Shown here: piece after piece, positions 9,576 through 18,267 of the stretch
Position numbering within the stretch: position 1 is the first letter of the stretch
Layout: the number at the start of each line of letters is the position of its first letter
NCBI GenBank assembly: GCA_016296655.1
Contig: JAEDIW010000021.1
Span: 1 to 42,629 of the forward strand
Origin: Treponema sp.
Lineage (GTDB): Bacteria; Spirochaetota; Spirochaetia; Treponematales; Treponemataceae
DNA length: 42,629 bases
Direction of reading: 5' to 3'
Made by a program: the position numbers and the translations under genes
Notes under the pieces: model-generated
Told to the model about the DNA's origin: nothing
Databases searched by the model: none
Seen by the model: only the letters and a program-made list of their open reading frames with translations

Positions 9576-11234
9576 ATGAAAAAATTAAATAAAACTTGCA
9601 TTGCTTTTTTTTCGATTTTGGCTGCAATTTTTTCAAATCTTTCATCTGAAGAAGAAATCTCTCTGCCAGACGTTACAACTGTAATTTCAGGCAACGAAGT
9701 TCAGGTTGGAAAAGATGCCTTGCCAGATTTTTCTGATATTGTCAGCAATGAAAATACAGCTTCTTCACCGCTGATACAAATGCCAGAATTTACAGAAAAT
9801 GTGCAGGAAGAACCAAAAATTCAGCCAGTAGCCCCATCTTTATCTGAAAAGGATTTATTTGTAGAAGGCAAAATTGGCGGCGGCTATCCTGGATTTTTTA
9901 CAGGCAATTTTTCAGTTTATCAGCAGAAAAAAGAAAATCCTTTTTTGCTCAGATTTTCGCATGAAAGTGTAGCCGGCTATTCTGATGAGTCGGCTTCTGA
10001 CGGATATTTTGACAATGAAACAGAAGTTTACGGCGAAAAAAACTTTACATTAGATGATATTTCATGGAATTTTTCTGGAGCATATAACCGAAGATCTGAT
10101 GGAACGCAGGAACAGTCTTCTAATTTTTATGATGTAACAAAACAGTCCGTAAACGGAAAGGCTTCAGTTGCATTTTATTTTTCAGATAATCTCATGTTTC
10201 TACTGGAAGCCGGCGGAGGCTATTACAACCGTTATGGCGGCCTGAAAAATTCAGCTTCTATAGAAAAATTTGAAAAAGATGCCTACATTCTGGATTTTAC
10301 ACCATCTGTTTCTGCTGTCTGGTCTTTCGACAAAATGGAAATCAGCCTTTGTGCAGACTACTTTCAGCAGAATAATATTGGCGACGACGAGTACCTTTCT
10401 GCAACAATTCTGGACAGTCAGGCTACATTCCGCTCATCAGTCGGTGCAAGTTTCCGCTGGTCATACCAGCCTTTCACCATTTACGAATCTGTAAAGGCTG
10501 TTTTTGGCAATCAGCTTGGCGATGACCGAAACATTATCATTCCTTTTACAGTCGGTGCAGATGTTCAGGCATCACCATCATTCCTTTCAGGACCTTTTGT
10601 TTTTTCAATAAAAGGCGGACTTGACTCATATCAGCAGACTTACCGGGAACTTGAAAAAAAATATCATTTTGCAGTTCTTGGATTTTTCCCAGAAGAAACA
10701 ACGGACTGGTATGTTGTTTCAAATCTTTCACTGCCAGTTCATGAAAAAATTGGTATTGCCGGAAATCTGGAATACAGAAAAACAGCTTTGGACAACTGCT
10801 GGTGGGCAGCAAACTATAAAACACCGCTTGCCTCATCCTTGTACAGCTTTGCAGGCTATGAGCGGGAAATGCTCAAGTCAAAGGCAGAACTTACATATCA
10901 TTCAGGAATCTTTACAGCTGCAGCTTCTTGGACAAAAAACTGGAAAGACATTCCTGTGCTTGAAGCAGAAAATGCCTTTGCATTTACACTTGCCGTTCAA
11001 AGCGAAGATTCAAAATATGGAGCAGATTTAAGTGCCGCCTTTGAATGTGGCGACGAATCTGACACAGATCCTGTTCTTGATTTGAGCGGTTATGCTTATG
11101 CCACAAAATCACTGCGCATTGCGCTGGAAGTTCAGGATGTCGTAAAACTTGCCGCAAGAGAAAAACGCGAATATGCAGGAAAATTTTATTCAAGGGGAGG
11201 TACAGCGGCTGTCCTTGTAAAATTCTTTTTCTAG
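9576..11234 (+). CDS. Outer-membrane beta-barrel protein
   Basis: The 552-residue protein starts with a signal peptide (MKKLNKTCIAFFSILAAIFS) and then an acidic, proline-rich stretch of roughly residues 25-90 that is probably a periplasmic linker. The remainder alternates aromatic and polar residues in short strands, such as FLLRFSHESVAGYSDES and SVGASFRWSYQPFTIYES, and ends in VKFFF. This is the pattern of a transmembrane barrel with a terminal aromatic residue. GGAGGAG just before the ATG fixes the start. It is not a plug-bearing TonB-dependent receptor as far as I can see: there is no TonB box or plug motif. Its place between a TPR protein and ExbB-ExbD-TonB suggests a dedicated outer-membrane partner. 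Function is unknown. Confidence 0.75.
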   Translation: MKKLNKTCIAFFSILAAIFSNLSSEEEISLPDVTTVISGNEVQVGKDALPDFSDIVSNENTASSPLIQMPEFTENVQEEPKIQPVAPSLSEKDLFVEGKIGGGYPGFFTGNFSVYQQKKENPFLLRFSHESVAGYSDESASDGYFDNETEVYGEKNFTLDDISWNFSGAYNRRSDGTQEQSSNFYDVTKQSVNGKASVAFYFSDNLMFLLEAGGGYYNRYGGLKNSASIEKFEKDAYILDFTPSVSAVWSFDKMEISLCADYFQQNNIGDDEYLSATILDSQATFRSSVGASFRWSYQPFTIYESVKAVFGNQLGDDRNIIIPFTVGADVQASPSFLSGPFVFSIKGGLDSYQQTYRELEKKYHFAVLGFFPEETTDWYVVSNLSLPVHEKIGIAGNLEYRKTALDNCWWAANYKTPLASSLYSFAGYEREMLKSKAELTYHSGIFTAAASWTKNWKDIPVLEAENAFAFTLAVQSEDSKYGADLSAAFECGDESDTDPVLDLSGYAYATKSLRIALEVQDVVKLAAREKREYAGKFYSRGGTAAVLVKFFF

Positions 11235-11250
11235 AAAAATTGTTTTTTTT

Positions 11251-11444
11251 AGGGCGACTTTTGTGCCTTTCGGCACAAAACCGGGCTTTTCGGGGTTTCG
11301 GCTTTCGCCTCCAGCCACTTCCTTCGCTCTGCTCAGGAGCCGCGCAGCAAGTTGCCTGCAGGCATAGCTCCCTAAGTGGCCAAGCCCCTACAATCCCTGT
11401 CGCATTGCAAATTTCTCAGGAATTTGCAGATAATCCACTTTATC
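11251..11444. repeat. GC-rich intergenic island A with nested hairpins, upstream of exbB
   Basis: This stretch differs sharply from the AT-rich surroundings. It starts with a perfect 9-bp hairpin, TTTTGTGCC-TTTC-GGCACAAAA (11259-11280). GCCACTT (11314-11320) then pairs with AAGTGGC (11374-11380), enclosing GGAGC (11336-11340) with GCTCC (11367-11371). TGCAAATT (11406-11413) pairs with AATTTGCA (11421-11428), and GATAA (11429-11433) with TTATC (11440-11444), ending at the exbB ribosome-binding site. The phrase CTTCGCTCTGCTCAGGA is shared in near-identical form with island B at about 28990. An open frame crosses the island but is not protein-like. Confidence 0.6.
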
Positions 11445-11453
11445 GGAGAATTT

Positions 11454-12065
11454 ATGATTGATTTGATTAAATCCGGCGGTCCTTTAATGATTGCCATTTT
11501 TATCTGCGGAATTACAGGAACTTTCATAATAGTTGAAAGATTTTATTATTTTATTTCCATTAAAAAAAGAGATTTGGAACTTGCCCGACTGCTTGAAAAT
11601 GATTTTCAAAAAAAAGATTTTCAGGCTGCGGAAACTGACTGCATTTCTGCAGGAACTCCTGCTGCTCAGGTTATAAAAAAGGCTGTTGAATGTAGAAACT
11701 GGCAGGAAAATGACATAAAAGAAGCTGTATATGCAGAAATGGACAGCGTAATTCCTCAGCTGGAGCATTTTTTAACGCCACTTGGAACAATTGCAAATAT
11801 TTCAACATTGCTTGGACTTTTAGGAACTGTAACAGGTAACATAAAGGCATTTGGAGTTCTAAGTTCAGGGGCTTCCATGGGAGATCCTGCTGCCCTTGCA
11901 GGTGCAATTGCCGAAGCTCTTTTGACAACTGCAGCAGGACTTTGTGTTTCCATTCCTGCATTTATTTTTCACAATTATTTTGTTTCACGAGTTAACCGCA
12001 GAATTGCAGAAATGGAATCAATGGTAACATCTGCATTGCTCCGCCTGAGCGGAAGGATTTTCTAA
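11454..12065 (+). CDS. exbB: ExbB/TolQ-family proton-channel protein
   Basis: The 203-residue inner-membrane protein has the MotA/TolQ/ExbB architecture: one N-terminal membrane segment (about 10-30), a cytoplasmic loop, and two further membrane segments in the second half (PLGTIANISTLLGLLGTVTG and a segment near LLTTAAGLCVSIPAFIF). The LLGLLGTVTG signature is diagnostic of the family. ExbB pentamers with ExbD form the proton-driven motor that energises TonB. The frame is open further upstream, but that part lies in a GC-rich intergenic island. CGGAGAA just before the ATG at 11454 identifies the real start. Its stop directly abuts the exbD start, so the genes are co-translated. ExbB and TolQ cannot be separated by sequence alone; the downstream TonB-like protein favours ExbB. 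Confidence 0.9.
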   Translation: MIDLIKSGGPLMIAIFICGITGTFIIVERFYYFISIKKRDLELARLLENDFQKKDFQAAETDCISAGTPAAQVIKKAVECRNWQENDIKEAVYAEMDSVIPQLEHFLTPLGTIANISTLLGLLGTVTGNIKAFGVLSSGASMGDPAALAGAIAEALLTTAAGLCVSIPAFIFHNYFVSRVNRRIAEMESMVTSALLRLSGRIF

Positions 12066-12473
12066 ATGCGTTTGAAACGACGTTCACATTTAAAAGCAAA
12101 TGTTGACCTCATTCCTATGATTGACATTGTTTTTCAGTTGATTCTTTTTTTTCTGGTTTCGACAACTTTTGCCATTTTGCCAGGTATCAAAGTAAATCTG
12201 CCTGAAAGTTCTACTGCAAAAGGTGAGGCAAAAGCCGGTATAACTATAACGGCAAAAGCCAGCGGAATCATGTACTTTAATGACAGACAGGTAACTTTTG
12301 AAACGCTGGACGAATGTCTTGAAAAATTTGATACAGAAGAAAAGCCTCGTTCAGAATATCCTGTTACGCTTGAAGCTGACAGTGAAGTTACGAACGGTAC
12401 AATTGTAACAGTTTTCGATGTTTTGCGTAAAAACGGTTTTTCTGCTGTAAATTTAAGGACTTCAAAAAAATGA
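12066..12473 (+). CDS. exbD: ExbD/TolR-family protein
   Basis: The 135-residue protein has a short basic N-terminus, one membrane segment and a periplasmic domain. The segment contains the conserved aspartate of the family in LIPMIDIVFQLILFFLV (Asp20), which carries protons through the ExbB channel. The periplasmic part begins with INLP-like GIKVNLPES and ends near LRTSKK. It starts on the base after the exbB stop, and its TGA overlaps the next ATG as ATGA, so the three genes form one translationally coupled operon. ExbD and TolR are close homologues; assignment to a Ton-type system rests on the downstream TonB-like gene. Confidence 0.9.
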   Translation: MRLKRRSHLKANVDLIPMIDIVFQLILFFLVSTTFAILPGIKVNLPESSTAKGEAKAGITITAKASGIMYFNDRQVTFETLDECLEKFDTEEKPRSEYPVTLEADSEVTNGTIVTVFDVLRKNGFSAVNLRTSKK

Positions 12474-13573
12474 ATCCCATACGGAAAGCTGCTGACTTCT
12501 TTTTTGTAATATATAAAGATGACTCTATTGAAGAAAAAGGCCGGAAAGTTGCCTTTTACATTACTTTTGCCGTCTGGATTTGTCTGTGCGCAGGAATGAT
12601 TTTTCTTCCTGAAAAAACAGAAAAAAAGGATTTTGAAGAAATAAGAATTACCCTTGCGCCTGAAGAAAAAAAGCTGCAGGAATTTGAAAAGCCTTCTTCT
12701 TTTGCAGAAAAATCTCAAACAGCTTCTGAAAAAGTACCTTTGCAGTCTTCTGCTAAAGAACCTGCAAAAATTTCTCCTGAAAAAGAAAACGTACTTCAAG
12801 AAAAAATCATGCAGACTGCACAGAAACCTTCAAAGCCTGCACCTTCGGCTGTTCAAAAAACAGAAAAACCAGCAGAGCCCGCCAGAAAGTATACCATTTC
12901 AAAGCCTCGCACTTATGCAAAAAGTATAGAGCAGTTGCTTTCAGAACAGCTTGCATCTGCAAAATCTGAAAAACAATGGAATGATGAGGCTTTTTCAGCT
13001 GGAGAGAATACCGTAACCTCTAAAACAGCATCCGTTTCTTCTGATAATGTAAAAAAACTTACATCAGAAGAATCTTTCAGAGGAGAAGCCGCAAGCGCAG
13101 CTGAAGAATCTTCTCAGGTTATGGCAGAATCTTCGACTGCACGTACTGGTAGCGATTCTTCTTCTGACAGTGTAAAAAATTCGCTGGAAACAATTGGTCA
13201 GACAAAGCCAGTTTCCTATTCAGGCTCTGCAAATGGAATTGCAACTGCTTCCCATGTACAGTCAGCCAATGGAACTTCAGGAGTTTCAATGCTGATGCAG
13301 AATGGCAAAATGCGGCGGCTTCTTGAACCTTCAAAACCTGTAATTGTTATTTCAGAAGAAAATGCTCATCTTATACAAAATTCTTATAATCTGCAGATAA
13401 AATTTAAAGTTTTGCCCGGAGGAAATGTTCTTCTTTCAGGAATTGTATTTTCTGCTACAGGACTTCCAGCGCCAGTTCAGGCAGAAATAAAGGAACAGAT
13501 TTCAAAATGGAGATTTGAGCAGGATACATCGGAGGGAACAGCAGTTTTTGATTTTTCAATTGTCAGAAAATAA
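12470..13573 (+). CDS. TonB-like energy transducer
   Basis: The 367-residue protein has the layout of TonB/TolA: a cytoplasmic N-terminus, one membrane anchor (about 27-46), and a long low-complexity Lys/Glu/Pro/Ala/Ser-rich periplasmic spacer (about 48-290). It ends in a compact C-terminal domain of about 65 residues (NLQIKFKVLPGGNVLLSG through ISKWRFEQD) resembling the TonB C-terminal fold, with the typical 'W-x-F' end. It overlaps exbD by four bases (ATGA). The spacer is Ser/Ala-rich between about 170 and 270 and unusually long. The domain would bridge the periplasm to an outer-membrane protein. The barrel encoded upstream is a candidate partner but shows no obvious TonB box. TolA is the alternative name; I could not distinguish them firmly. 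Confidence 0.8.
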   Translation: MNPIRKAADFFFVIYKDDSIEEKGRKVAFYITFAVWICLCAGMIFLPEKTEKKDFEEIRITLAPEEKKLQEFEKPSSFAEKSQTASEKVPLQSSAKEPAKISPEKENVLQEKIMQTAQKPSKPAPSAVQKTEKPAEPARKYTISKPRTYAKSIEQLLSEQLASAKSEKQWNDEAFSAGENTVTSKTASVSSDNVKKLTSEESFRGEAASAAEESSQVMAESSTARTGSDSSSDSVKNSLETIGQTKPVSYSGSANGIATASHVQSANGTSGVSMLMQNGKMRRLLEPSKPVIVISEENAHLIQNSYNLQIKFKVLPGGNVLLSGIVFSATGLPAPVQAEIKEQISKWRFEQDTSEGTAVFDFSIVRK

Positions 13574-13619
13574 AGTGGCTTAACAAAGGCTTTAGTGTTG
13601 ACAGTTACTTCTTATATTC

Positions 13620-13649
13620 TCGACATATAGATGTAAAATATTATATAAT
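13620..13649 (+). promoter_or_regulatory. Promoter predicted to give a leaderless mRNA for the HAD gene
   Basis: TCGACA (13620-13625), an 18-bp spacer and a perfect TATAAT (13644-13649) are followed after exactly six bases by the ATG at 13656. The usual start, seven bases after the -10, is the A of the ATG. There is no Shine-Dalgarno in between. A further TTGACA at 13598-13603 has no well-placed -10. Confidence 0.65.
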
Positions 13650-13655
13650 AAAAGA

Positions 13656-14357
13656 ATGAGAGATTTTGAAGTAATCGCTTTTGATATTGACGGAACTCTG
13701 TATCCATCCTGGCGCCTTAATTTAATTATTATTCCCTATGTTATCTCCCATCTGTCTTTTTTCAGGCATTATCGGAAAGTGCGCCAGATTTTACATCGAA
13801 CGGCTCCTCTTCCTGATTTTTTTGAATATCAGGCGCGGCTTCTGTCCGAAGAAATGAAAATTACTGTAGACGATGCAAAAAATCTGATAGAAAAATATGT
13901 TTATCAGGGACTGAAACCTTTTTTTGAAAAAATTCCTTCGTTTAAGTATGTTCAGGAAGCTTTTAAAAATTTAAAAAATGCAGGATACCGTCTGGCTCTT
14001 CTTTCTGATTTTCCTCCTGAGCAGAAAGGAAATATATGGAATCTGCGGGATTATTGCGAGGTTGCCTTTGGAACAGAATCGCTTGGTGCGCTAAAGCCGT
14101 CCAAGTATTCTTTTGGAGTTCTTGCCATGAAGCTGAAGGTAAAACCTGAAAAAATACTTTATGTAGGCAACAGTTTAAGGTATGATGTAAAAGGTGCAAA
14201 AAATGCGGGCATGAAAACTGCCATAATTTTGCCGTTTTTCAGAAGGCTTTTCGGACTGAAATTCAAGGAAGCTGATATAAATTTCGGCTCTTACAGGGAG
14301 CTTGAAAAAATCATTCTGGAAAAAAAAATAGAAAATTTATTGAAAAACATCGGCTAA
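13656..14357 (+). CDS. HAD-superfamily hydrolase (predicted phosphatase)
   Basis: The 233-residue protein has the HAD motifs in order. Motif I is FDIDGTLYP with the nucleophile Asp10 and the acid/base Asp12. Motif II is LALLSDFPPE. Motif III is the lysine in LGALKPSKYSFG, and motif IV is ILYVGNSLRYDVKGAKNAGM. A helical cap domain occupies roughly residues 20-95, so it is a class I HAD of the phosphoglycolate-phosphatase/YjjG type. The substrate cannot be read from the sequence. The ATG follows a perfect -10 by six bases and has no ribosome-binding site, which suggests a leaderless transcript. It is separated from the TonB operon by 82 bp and appears to be transcribed alone. Confidence 0.85.
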   Translation: MRDFEVIAFDIDGTLYPSWRLNLIIIPYVISHLSFFRHYRKVRQILHRTAPLPDFFEYQARLLSEEMKITVDDAKNLIEKYVYQGLKPFFEKIPSFKYVQEAFKNLKNAGYRLALLSDFPPEQKGNIWNLRDYCEVAFGTESLGALKPSKYSFGVLAMKLKVKPEKILYVGNSLRYDVKGAKNAGMKTAIILPFFRRLFGLKFKEADINFGSYRELEKIILEKKIENLLKNIG

Positions 14358-14458
14358 TCTTTCACGGCTAGCCAGTTTTCGTAAAAAGTTTAAAGTTTGT
14401 GAAAAATATGGGAAGCTGTAAAAAATTATTGATAAATAGTTTTTTAAGTGCCTTTATT

Positions 14459-14487
14459 TTGAAAAGTTTAAGATTAATGAATTTTAT
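14459..14487 (+). promoter_or_regulatory. Possible promoter of the coiled-coil gene
   Basis: TTGAAA (14459-14464), a 17-bp spacer and TTTTAT (14482-14487) predict a start near 14494 and a leader of about 24 nt. The -10 is only a moderate match. Confidence 0.4.
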
Positions 14488-14517
14488 AAACAGGAATTTC
14501 CTGTTGGGTAGGGAAAA

Positions 14518-17500
14518 GTGGAAATTTTTATAATTTTGCTGTCAGCTGCAGTTTCTGCCGGAATATCTTTATTTTTCAAGAACAAAAAAGAAGATAATCC
14601 TCTGGCAAAAGTCCGTAATTATTCAAATTCCCGTATTCAGCAGTTTGACGAATATTTTAAGGAAAAATCCCACGAATTGAATGCAACAGGTGCTGAACTT
14701 GATGCCAAGCAGACAATGGCAACCGCTGCCATCAATCGCTTTGAAAAGCAGCTGTCCGAATTTCAACAGAAAATCGGAAATCTTTCTGCAGAAACAGCTT
14801 TGCTTGATAATTTAAAAAATAAAGCTTCGGAATATGAAAGGTCTATAAAAAATCTTACGGAAATGTCTGCTGCTGTAGAAGAAAATCTTTCCAGAATTCA
14901 AAAGGCATCTTCTATAATAGATAAGGTAACTTCACGTTTTGAAACACAGAATCATCTTGCAGATTCTGTTGAAAAAAAAGTCAATTCTGTTGTTGCAGAG
15001 TTTACCAAAAAAAATGAGGAACGGCTTAAGGCCATAGGAACAGAACTTTTGAATCAGTATCAGGCATCTGCACAAAAACTTAGCAGCTATGTTTCTGAGT
15101 CTGAAAAAAAAGTTGATGCAATTCTTCAAAAACTGAATTCTGACATTACTCAGGCCTACAAAAATGCAACGTTAAAAGCACAGCAACTTGAAGATACTGC
15201 TTTCAAGTCCCTTGAAGAAAAATCGAATTTGAGGTGTGAATCGTATAAAAAAGCATTGGAAACCATGTCAGCTGAAATGCAGAATGAACTTAATGCATCT
15301 GCAGAAAGCTTTAAAAAGCAGCTTGCTGAAACTTCTGCTTCCATAAAAACTCTTGCTGATTCTATTGCGCTGAAAAATGCCGGCAATGAAAAACTTATGG
15401 AAACTCTTAATGCAGATTTTGGGGCAAAGTCTATTGAATTTCAAAAAAAATATGAACTCTTTTTCGAAAATGCAATTACTGATGCTGCCAGAAAGGAAAA
15501 ATCTGCTTATGAAAAATATATTGAGCTGACAAGACAAAATCTTGAAAACTATAAGAAATCCGCAGAAGAAAAAATTGGTGCAGTTCATACTTCCATTTCT
15601 GAGAAAATCTTTTCTTTCAATAATTCTGTAAATAATACACAGAAACTTGCAGATGAAAAACTTTTATCTGTCGAAAATTTCGTAAATGAAAAAACAGAGT
15701 TTATTGATGCTGTAATTGAAGCAAAAATAAATTCTATAAATGAAAAAATTTCGCAAATTCAGCAGGCTGCTGACGATAAAGTTGAGCAGACAAATTCATC
15801 CCTTGACTCAAAACTTGATTCTGTAAACGAAAAAATTGCACTTATTGAAAAGGCTGTTGAAGAAAAGACAATAAAGGTTAATTCTGATGCTGATTTAAAA
15901 TTTCAGTCTATAAATGAAAAATATCTGTCCATTGAAAAAGATTTTGATGGAAAGGTAAGTAATGCGAATGCTGTCGTTGACGAAAAGCTTCTGTCTGTAA
16001 AAGAAAAAATTGCAGATGCTGAAAAAAAATCAGATGAAAAACTGAATAAGGTCATAGCTTCGCTGGCTTCTTTTGACAGCCGCATGAGCGATTTCCAGAA
16101 AGACATGGAATACAGGCTGTCTGCAATGGAGCTGTCAGGAAAGGACATTGAAGCGATTGATTTTACGATGCGGCAGGCAATGGAAAAAACACAGGATAAA
16201 GTTCTTTCAGATTTTGCAGGCTTCACGGAAAAGCAGAAAAAACAGCAGACTGATTTTGAGTATTCGATAAGTGAAAATCAGTCCAAACTTGCTTCTGAAC
16301 TTGCAGCTTTGGAAAAAGCTTTGGATAATCTGAAAACTTCTGCCATTTCAAGTGTCAGCGAAAAACTTCAGGGACTGGAAGAAAAATTTGATTCTGATCT
16401 TCAGTTGAGCAGTACAAAGCTTTCAGAAGAGTTGACTTCTTGGAAATCAGATTTTGACAGCCGCCTTACAGCTTTGGCAAATCGTTGCGAAGACGAGCGC
16501 CATCTTGCAGAAACAAACTTTGCGGAAGATTTTAAAAATAAAATTGCAGGGCTGCAGGAAAAGAACAGGGAGCAGCTTGCAAGGATTTCTTCTGATATAG
16601 CACAGACTCAGACCTCAGTTCAAAATGATATTGATAAAGTCCGGCTTGATTTGAATGCATTTATGGAACAGTATCGTGATAATTTGAAAAAGGCCTCTTC
16701 AGATTCTGAAAGAGCTTTGAAAGAAGCTTCTGCAGCTTACAACGAACAGATTTCTCTGCAGCTTGAAAAGAAAGAAAAGGAAATTCTTGAAGATTTGCAA
16801 AGTTTTGAAAATGGTGTTGCGAGCCGCCAGTCAACGAGTACAGCTGCAATTGACTCTGCACTTGCAGAATTTAATTCCTGGAAAGAGCAGATTCGCCATC
16901 AAATGGATGAATCCCGCTCAATGTTTGCCGAGCAGTTGAAAGGAATGCATGATTCAGCTGCGGAAAAGCTGTCAGAGGCTAGATCCATGATGGACAGAAA
17001 TCTGGCTGCTTATTCTACCGAAAATCAGGAAAAGCTTGACGGAATTTCAGCCCAGATAGAATCTTTAAAGCTTAAGTCCGCTAATTTGATTAAGGAATTT
17101 GACGAACATTCACAGACCAGCCGTCTGGAAATGCAGAAAATGTATGAACAGATGCTGAAAACCACAGAAGATAAGGTGAAGCTCCAGAATTCTGAGGCAG
17201 AAGAAAAAATCAGGATGCTCAGGGCAGAAATCCGTTCTGCAGGAGAAGACAGCCAGATGCGTCAGTCAAAGCTTGTCCTAAAAATTCAAGCCGATGAAAA
17301 TGATTTTCAGACAAGAATAAGCGAGCTTGACAAGGAATTGAAAAATATAGAATCGCAGATGCAGGTTTATGAAAAAGCTGAGCAGATGAAGAAAAATCTT
17401 GACCAGAAAATTGCCGATTTGACGAATAGTTTTAATAAACTGGAACTGTATCATTCAGATGCCCAAAAACTTTCCGAAGAGTATTCTTCGATTATAAAAA

Positions 17501-18237
17501 TGGACAATGAAATGAATGAGAAACTGACACGTTTTAATTCAGGTAAGACTCAAATTGAAGGTATTGAGGCAAAATTTGAAAAATTATTGAACTTGTCAGG
17601 TTCTATGGATGAAAAAATCAAGGATTTGCAGTCTACCAGCGACGATTTGCAAGAACTTCAGCTTTCTGTACGCAATTTCCAGAATACGCTTTCAGGAATT
17701 TCTGACCGCTATGACCGCCTTGAAAAGAAAAATGACATTATCGAACAGGTTGCTGCAAATGTTGACAGAACTTTTGAAAGTCTGCGAGAACTTGAACAGC
17801 GGCTTTCAAGTTGTTCAAGGCAGGCTTCTTCTCTGCCTGAAGAAATTTCTGAAGTTCAGAATAATGTTGATTCAATTTTGAATAACAATGGAAAAATTCG
17901 TGAAGCAGTGACCAGACTTGAATCTCTTGGCAACATTCTTGAAGAAACAGAGAAAAAAGTTGATGCCATTAAAAATGAAAGGGAAGGCATTGCCAGAACT
18001 GAAGCACGGTTGCAGAATCTTGCCCGTGAAATTGATTCAAAATTCAATTTGCTGGAAAAAATTACAAAAGCTGATTTGGAAAAGCATCCTGCAAAAAACA
18101 ACAGCGGAATCAGCCCGCAGGATAGGGAATCTGTAAAAACTTTGAAACGGCAGGGCTGGACTGTTGCAGAAATTGCCCGCAGCCTGAATTTCCCAGAAAG
18201 TGCAGTAGAATTGATTCTTGAAATGCCAGATGACTGA
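14518..18237 (+). CDS. SpiroCoCo-type giant coiled-coil protein
   Basis: The 1239-residue protein begins with a membrane segment (residues about 3-20, IFIILLSAAVSAGISLFF) and is then almost entirely helical and charge-rich with heptad spacing and hardly any proline. This is the layout of a membrane-anchored filament-like coiled coil. Imperfect repeats such as VNEKIALIEKAVEEK, INEKYLSIEKDFDGK and VKEKIADAEKKSDEK recur between about 400 and 520. Only the last 45 residues differ. After a short linker they contain VKTLKRQGWTVAEIARSLNF, which reads like a helix-turn-helix. The start is GTG at 14518, preceded by GGGTAGGGA and beginning the membrane segment. I recognise it as the SpiroCoCo type found in Treponema; its function is unknown, and a cytoskeletal or envelope-organising role is inference. 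Confidence 0.8.
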   Translation: MEIFIILLSAAVSAGISLFFKNKKEDNPLAKVRNYSNSRIQQFDEYFKEKSHELNATGAELDAKQTMATAAINRFEKQLSEFQQKIGNLSAETALLDNLKNKASEYERSIKNLTEMSAAVEENLSRIQKASSIIDKVTSRFETQNHLADSVEKKVNSVVAEFTKKNEERLKAIGTELLNQYQASAQKLSSYVSESEKKVDAILQKLNSDITQAYKNATLKAQQLEDTAFKSLEEKSNLRCESYKKALETMSAEMQNELNASAESFKKQLAETSASIKTLADSIALKNAGNEKLMETLNADFGAKSIEFQKKYELFFENAITDAARKEKSAYEKYIELTRQNLENYKKSAEEKIGAVHTSISEKIFSFNNSVNNTQKLADEKLLSVENFVNEKTEFIDAVIEAKINSINEKISQIQQAADDKVEQTNSSLDSKLDSVNEKIALIEKAVEEKTIKVNSDADLKFQSINEKYLSIEKDFDGKVSNANAVVDEKLLSVKEKIADAEKKSDEKLNKVIASLASFDSRMSDFQKDMEYRLSAMELSGKDIEAIDFTMRQAMEKTQDKVLSDFAGFTEKQKKQQTDFEYSISENQSKLASELAALEKALDNLKTSAISSVSEKLQGLEEKFDSDLQLSSTKLSEELTSWKSDFDSRLTALANRCEDERHLAETNFAEDFKNKIAGLQEKNREQLARISSDIAQTQTSVQNDIDKVRLDLNAFMEQYRDNLKKASSDSERALKEASAAYNEQISLQLEKKEKEILEDLQSFENGVASRQSTSTAAIDSALAEFNSWKEQIRHQMDESRSMFAEQLKGMHDSAAEKLSEARSMMDRNLAAYSTENQEKLDGISAQIESLKLKSANLIKEFDEHSQTSRLEMQKMYEQMLKTTEDKVKLQNSEAEEKIRMLRAEIRSAGEDSQMRQSKLVLKIQADENDFQTRISELDKELKNIESQMQVYEKAEQMKKNLDQKIADLTNSFNKLELYHSDAQKLSEEYSSIIKMDNEMNEKLTRFNSGKTQIEGIEAKFEKLLNLSGSMDEKIKDLQSTSDDLQELQLSVRNFQNTLSGISDRYDRLEKKNDIIEQVAANVDRTFESLRELEQRLSSCSRQASSLPEEISEVQNNVDSILNNNGKIREAVTRLESLGNILEETEKKVDAIKNEREGIARTEARLQNLAREIDSKFNLLEKITKADLEKHPAKNNSGISPQDRESVKTLKRQGWTVAEIARSLNFPESAVELILEMPDD

Positions 18238-18259
18238 GACCTTTAAAAAATCTCGGTCA
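18231..18259. other. Hairpin between convergent genes
   Basis: TGACTGAGA (18231-18239) pairs with TCTCGGTCA (18251-18259) with one G-T pair and an 11-nt loop. It overlaps the stop codon of the coiled-coil gene and lies just before the ispDF stop on the other strand. It lacks a clear U-tract, so it is at best a weak bidirectional terminator. Confidence 0.4.
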
Positions 18260-18267
18260 ATGAAAAT

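Noticed and set aside
11240..11461. A 73-codon plus-strand frame across the GC-rich island before exbB
   Set aside because: The frame runs through hairpin-forming repeat sequence, has no good start context, and the exbB start with its own ribosome-binding site lies at its end.
11454..12473. ExbB/ExbD as flagellar stator MotA/MotB
   Set aside because: The lengths (203 and 135 residues), the LLGLLGTVTG motif and the lack of an OmpA-like domain on the second protein fit ExbB/ExbD; MotA and MotB are longer.
12134..12799. A 221-codon open frame on the minus strand across exbD and tonB
   Set aside because: It lies entirely antisense to two well-recognised genes, has no ribosome-binding site, and its product is a Phe/Arg/Lys-rich low-complexity sequence arising from the lysine-rich plus-strand genes.
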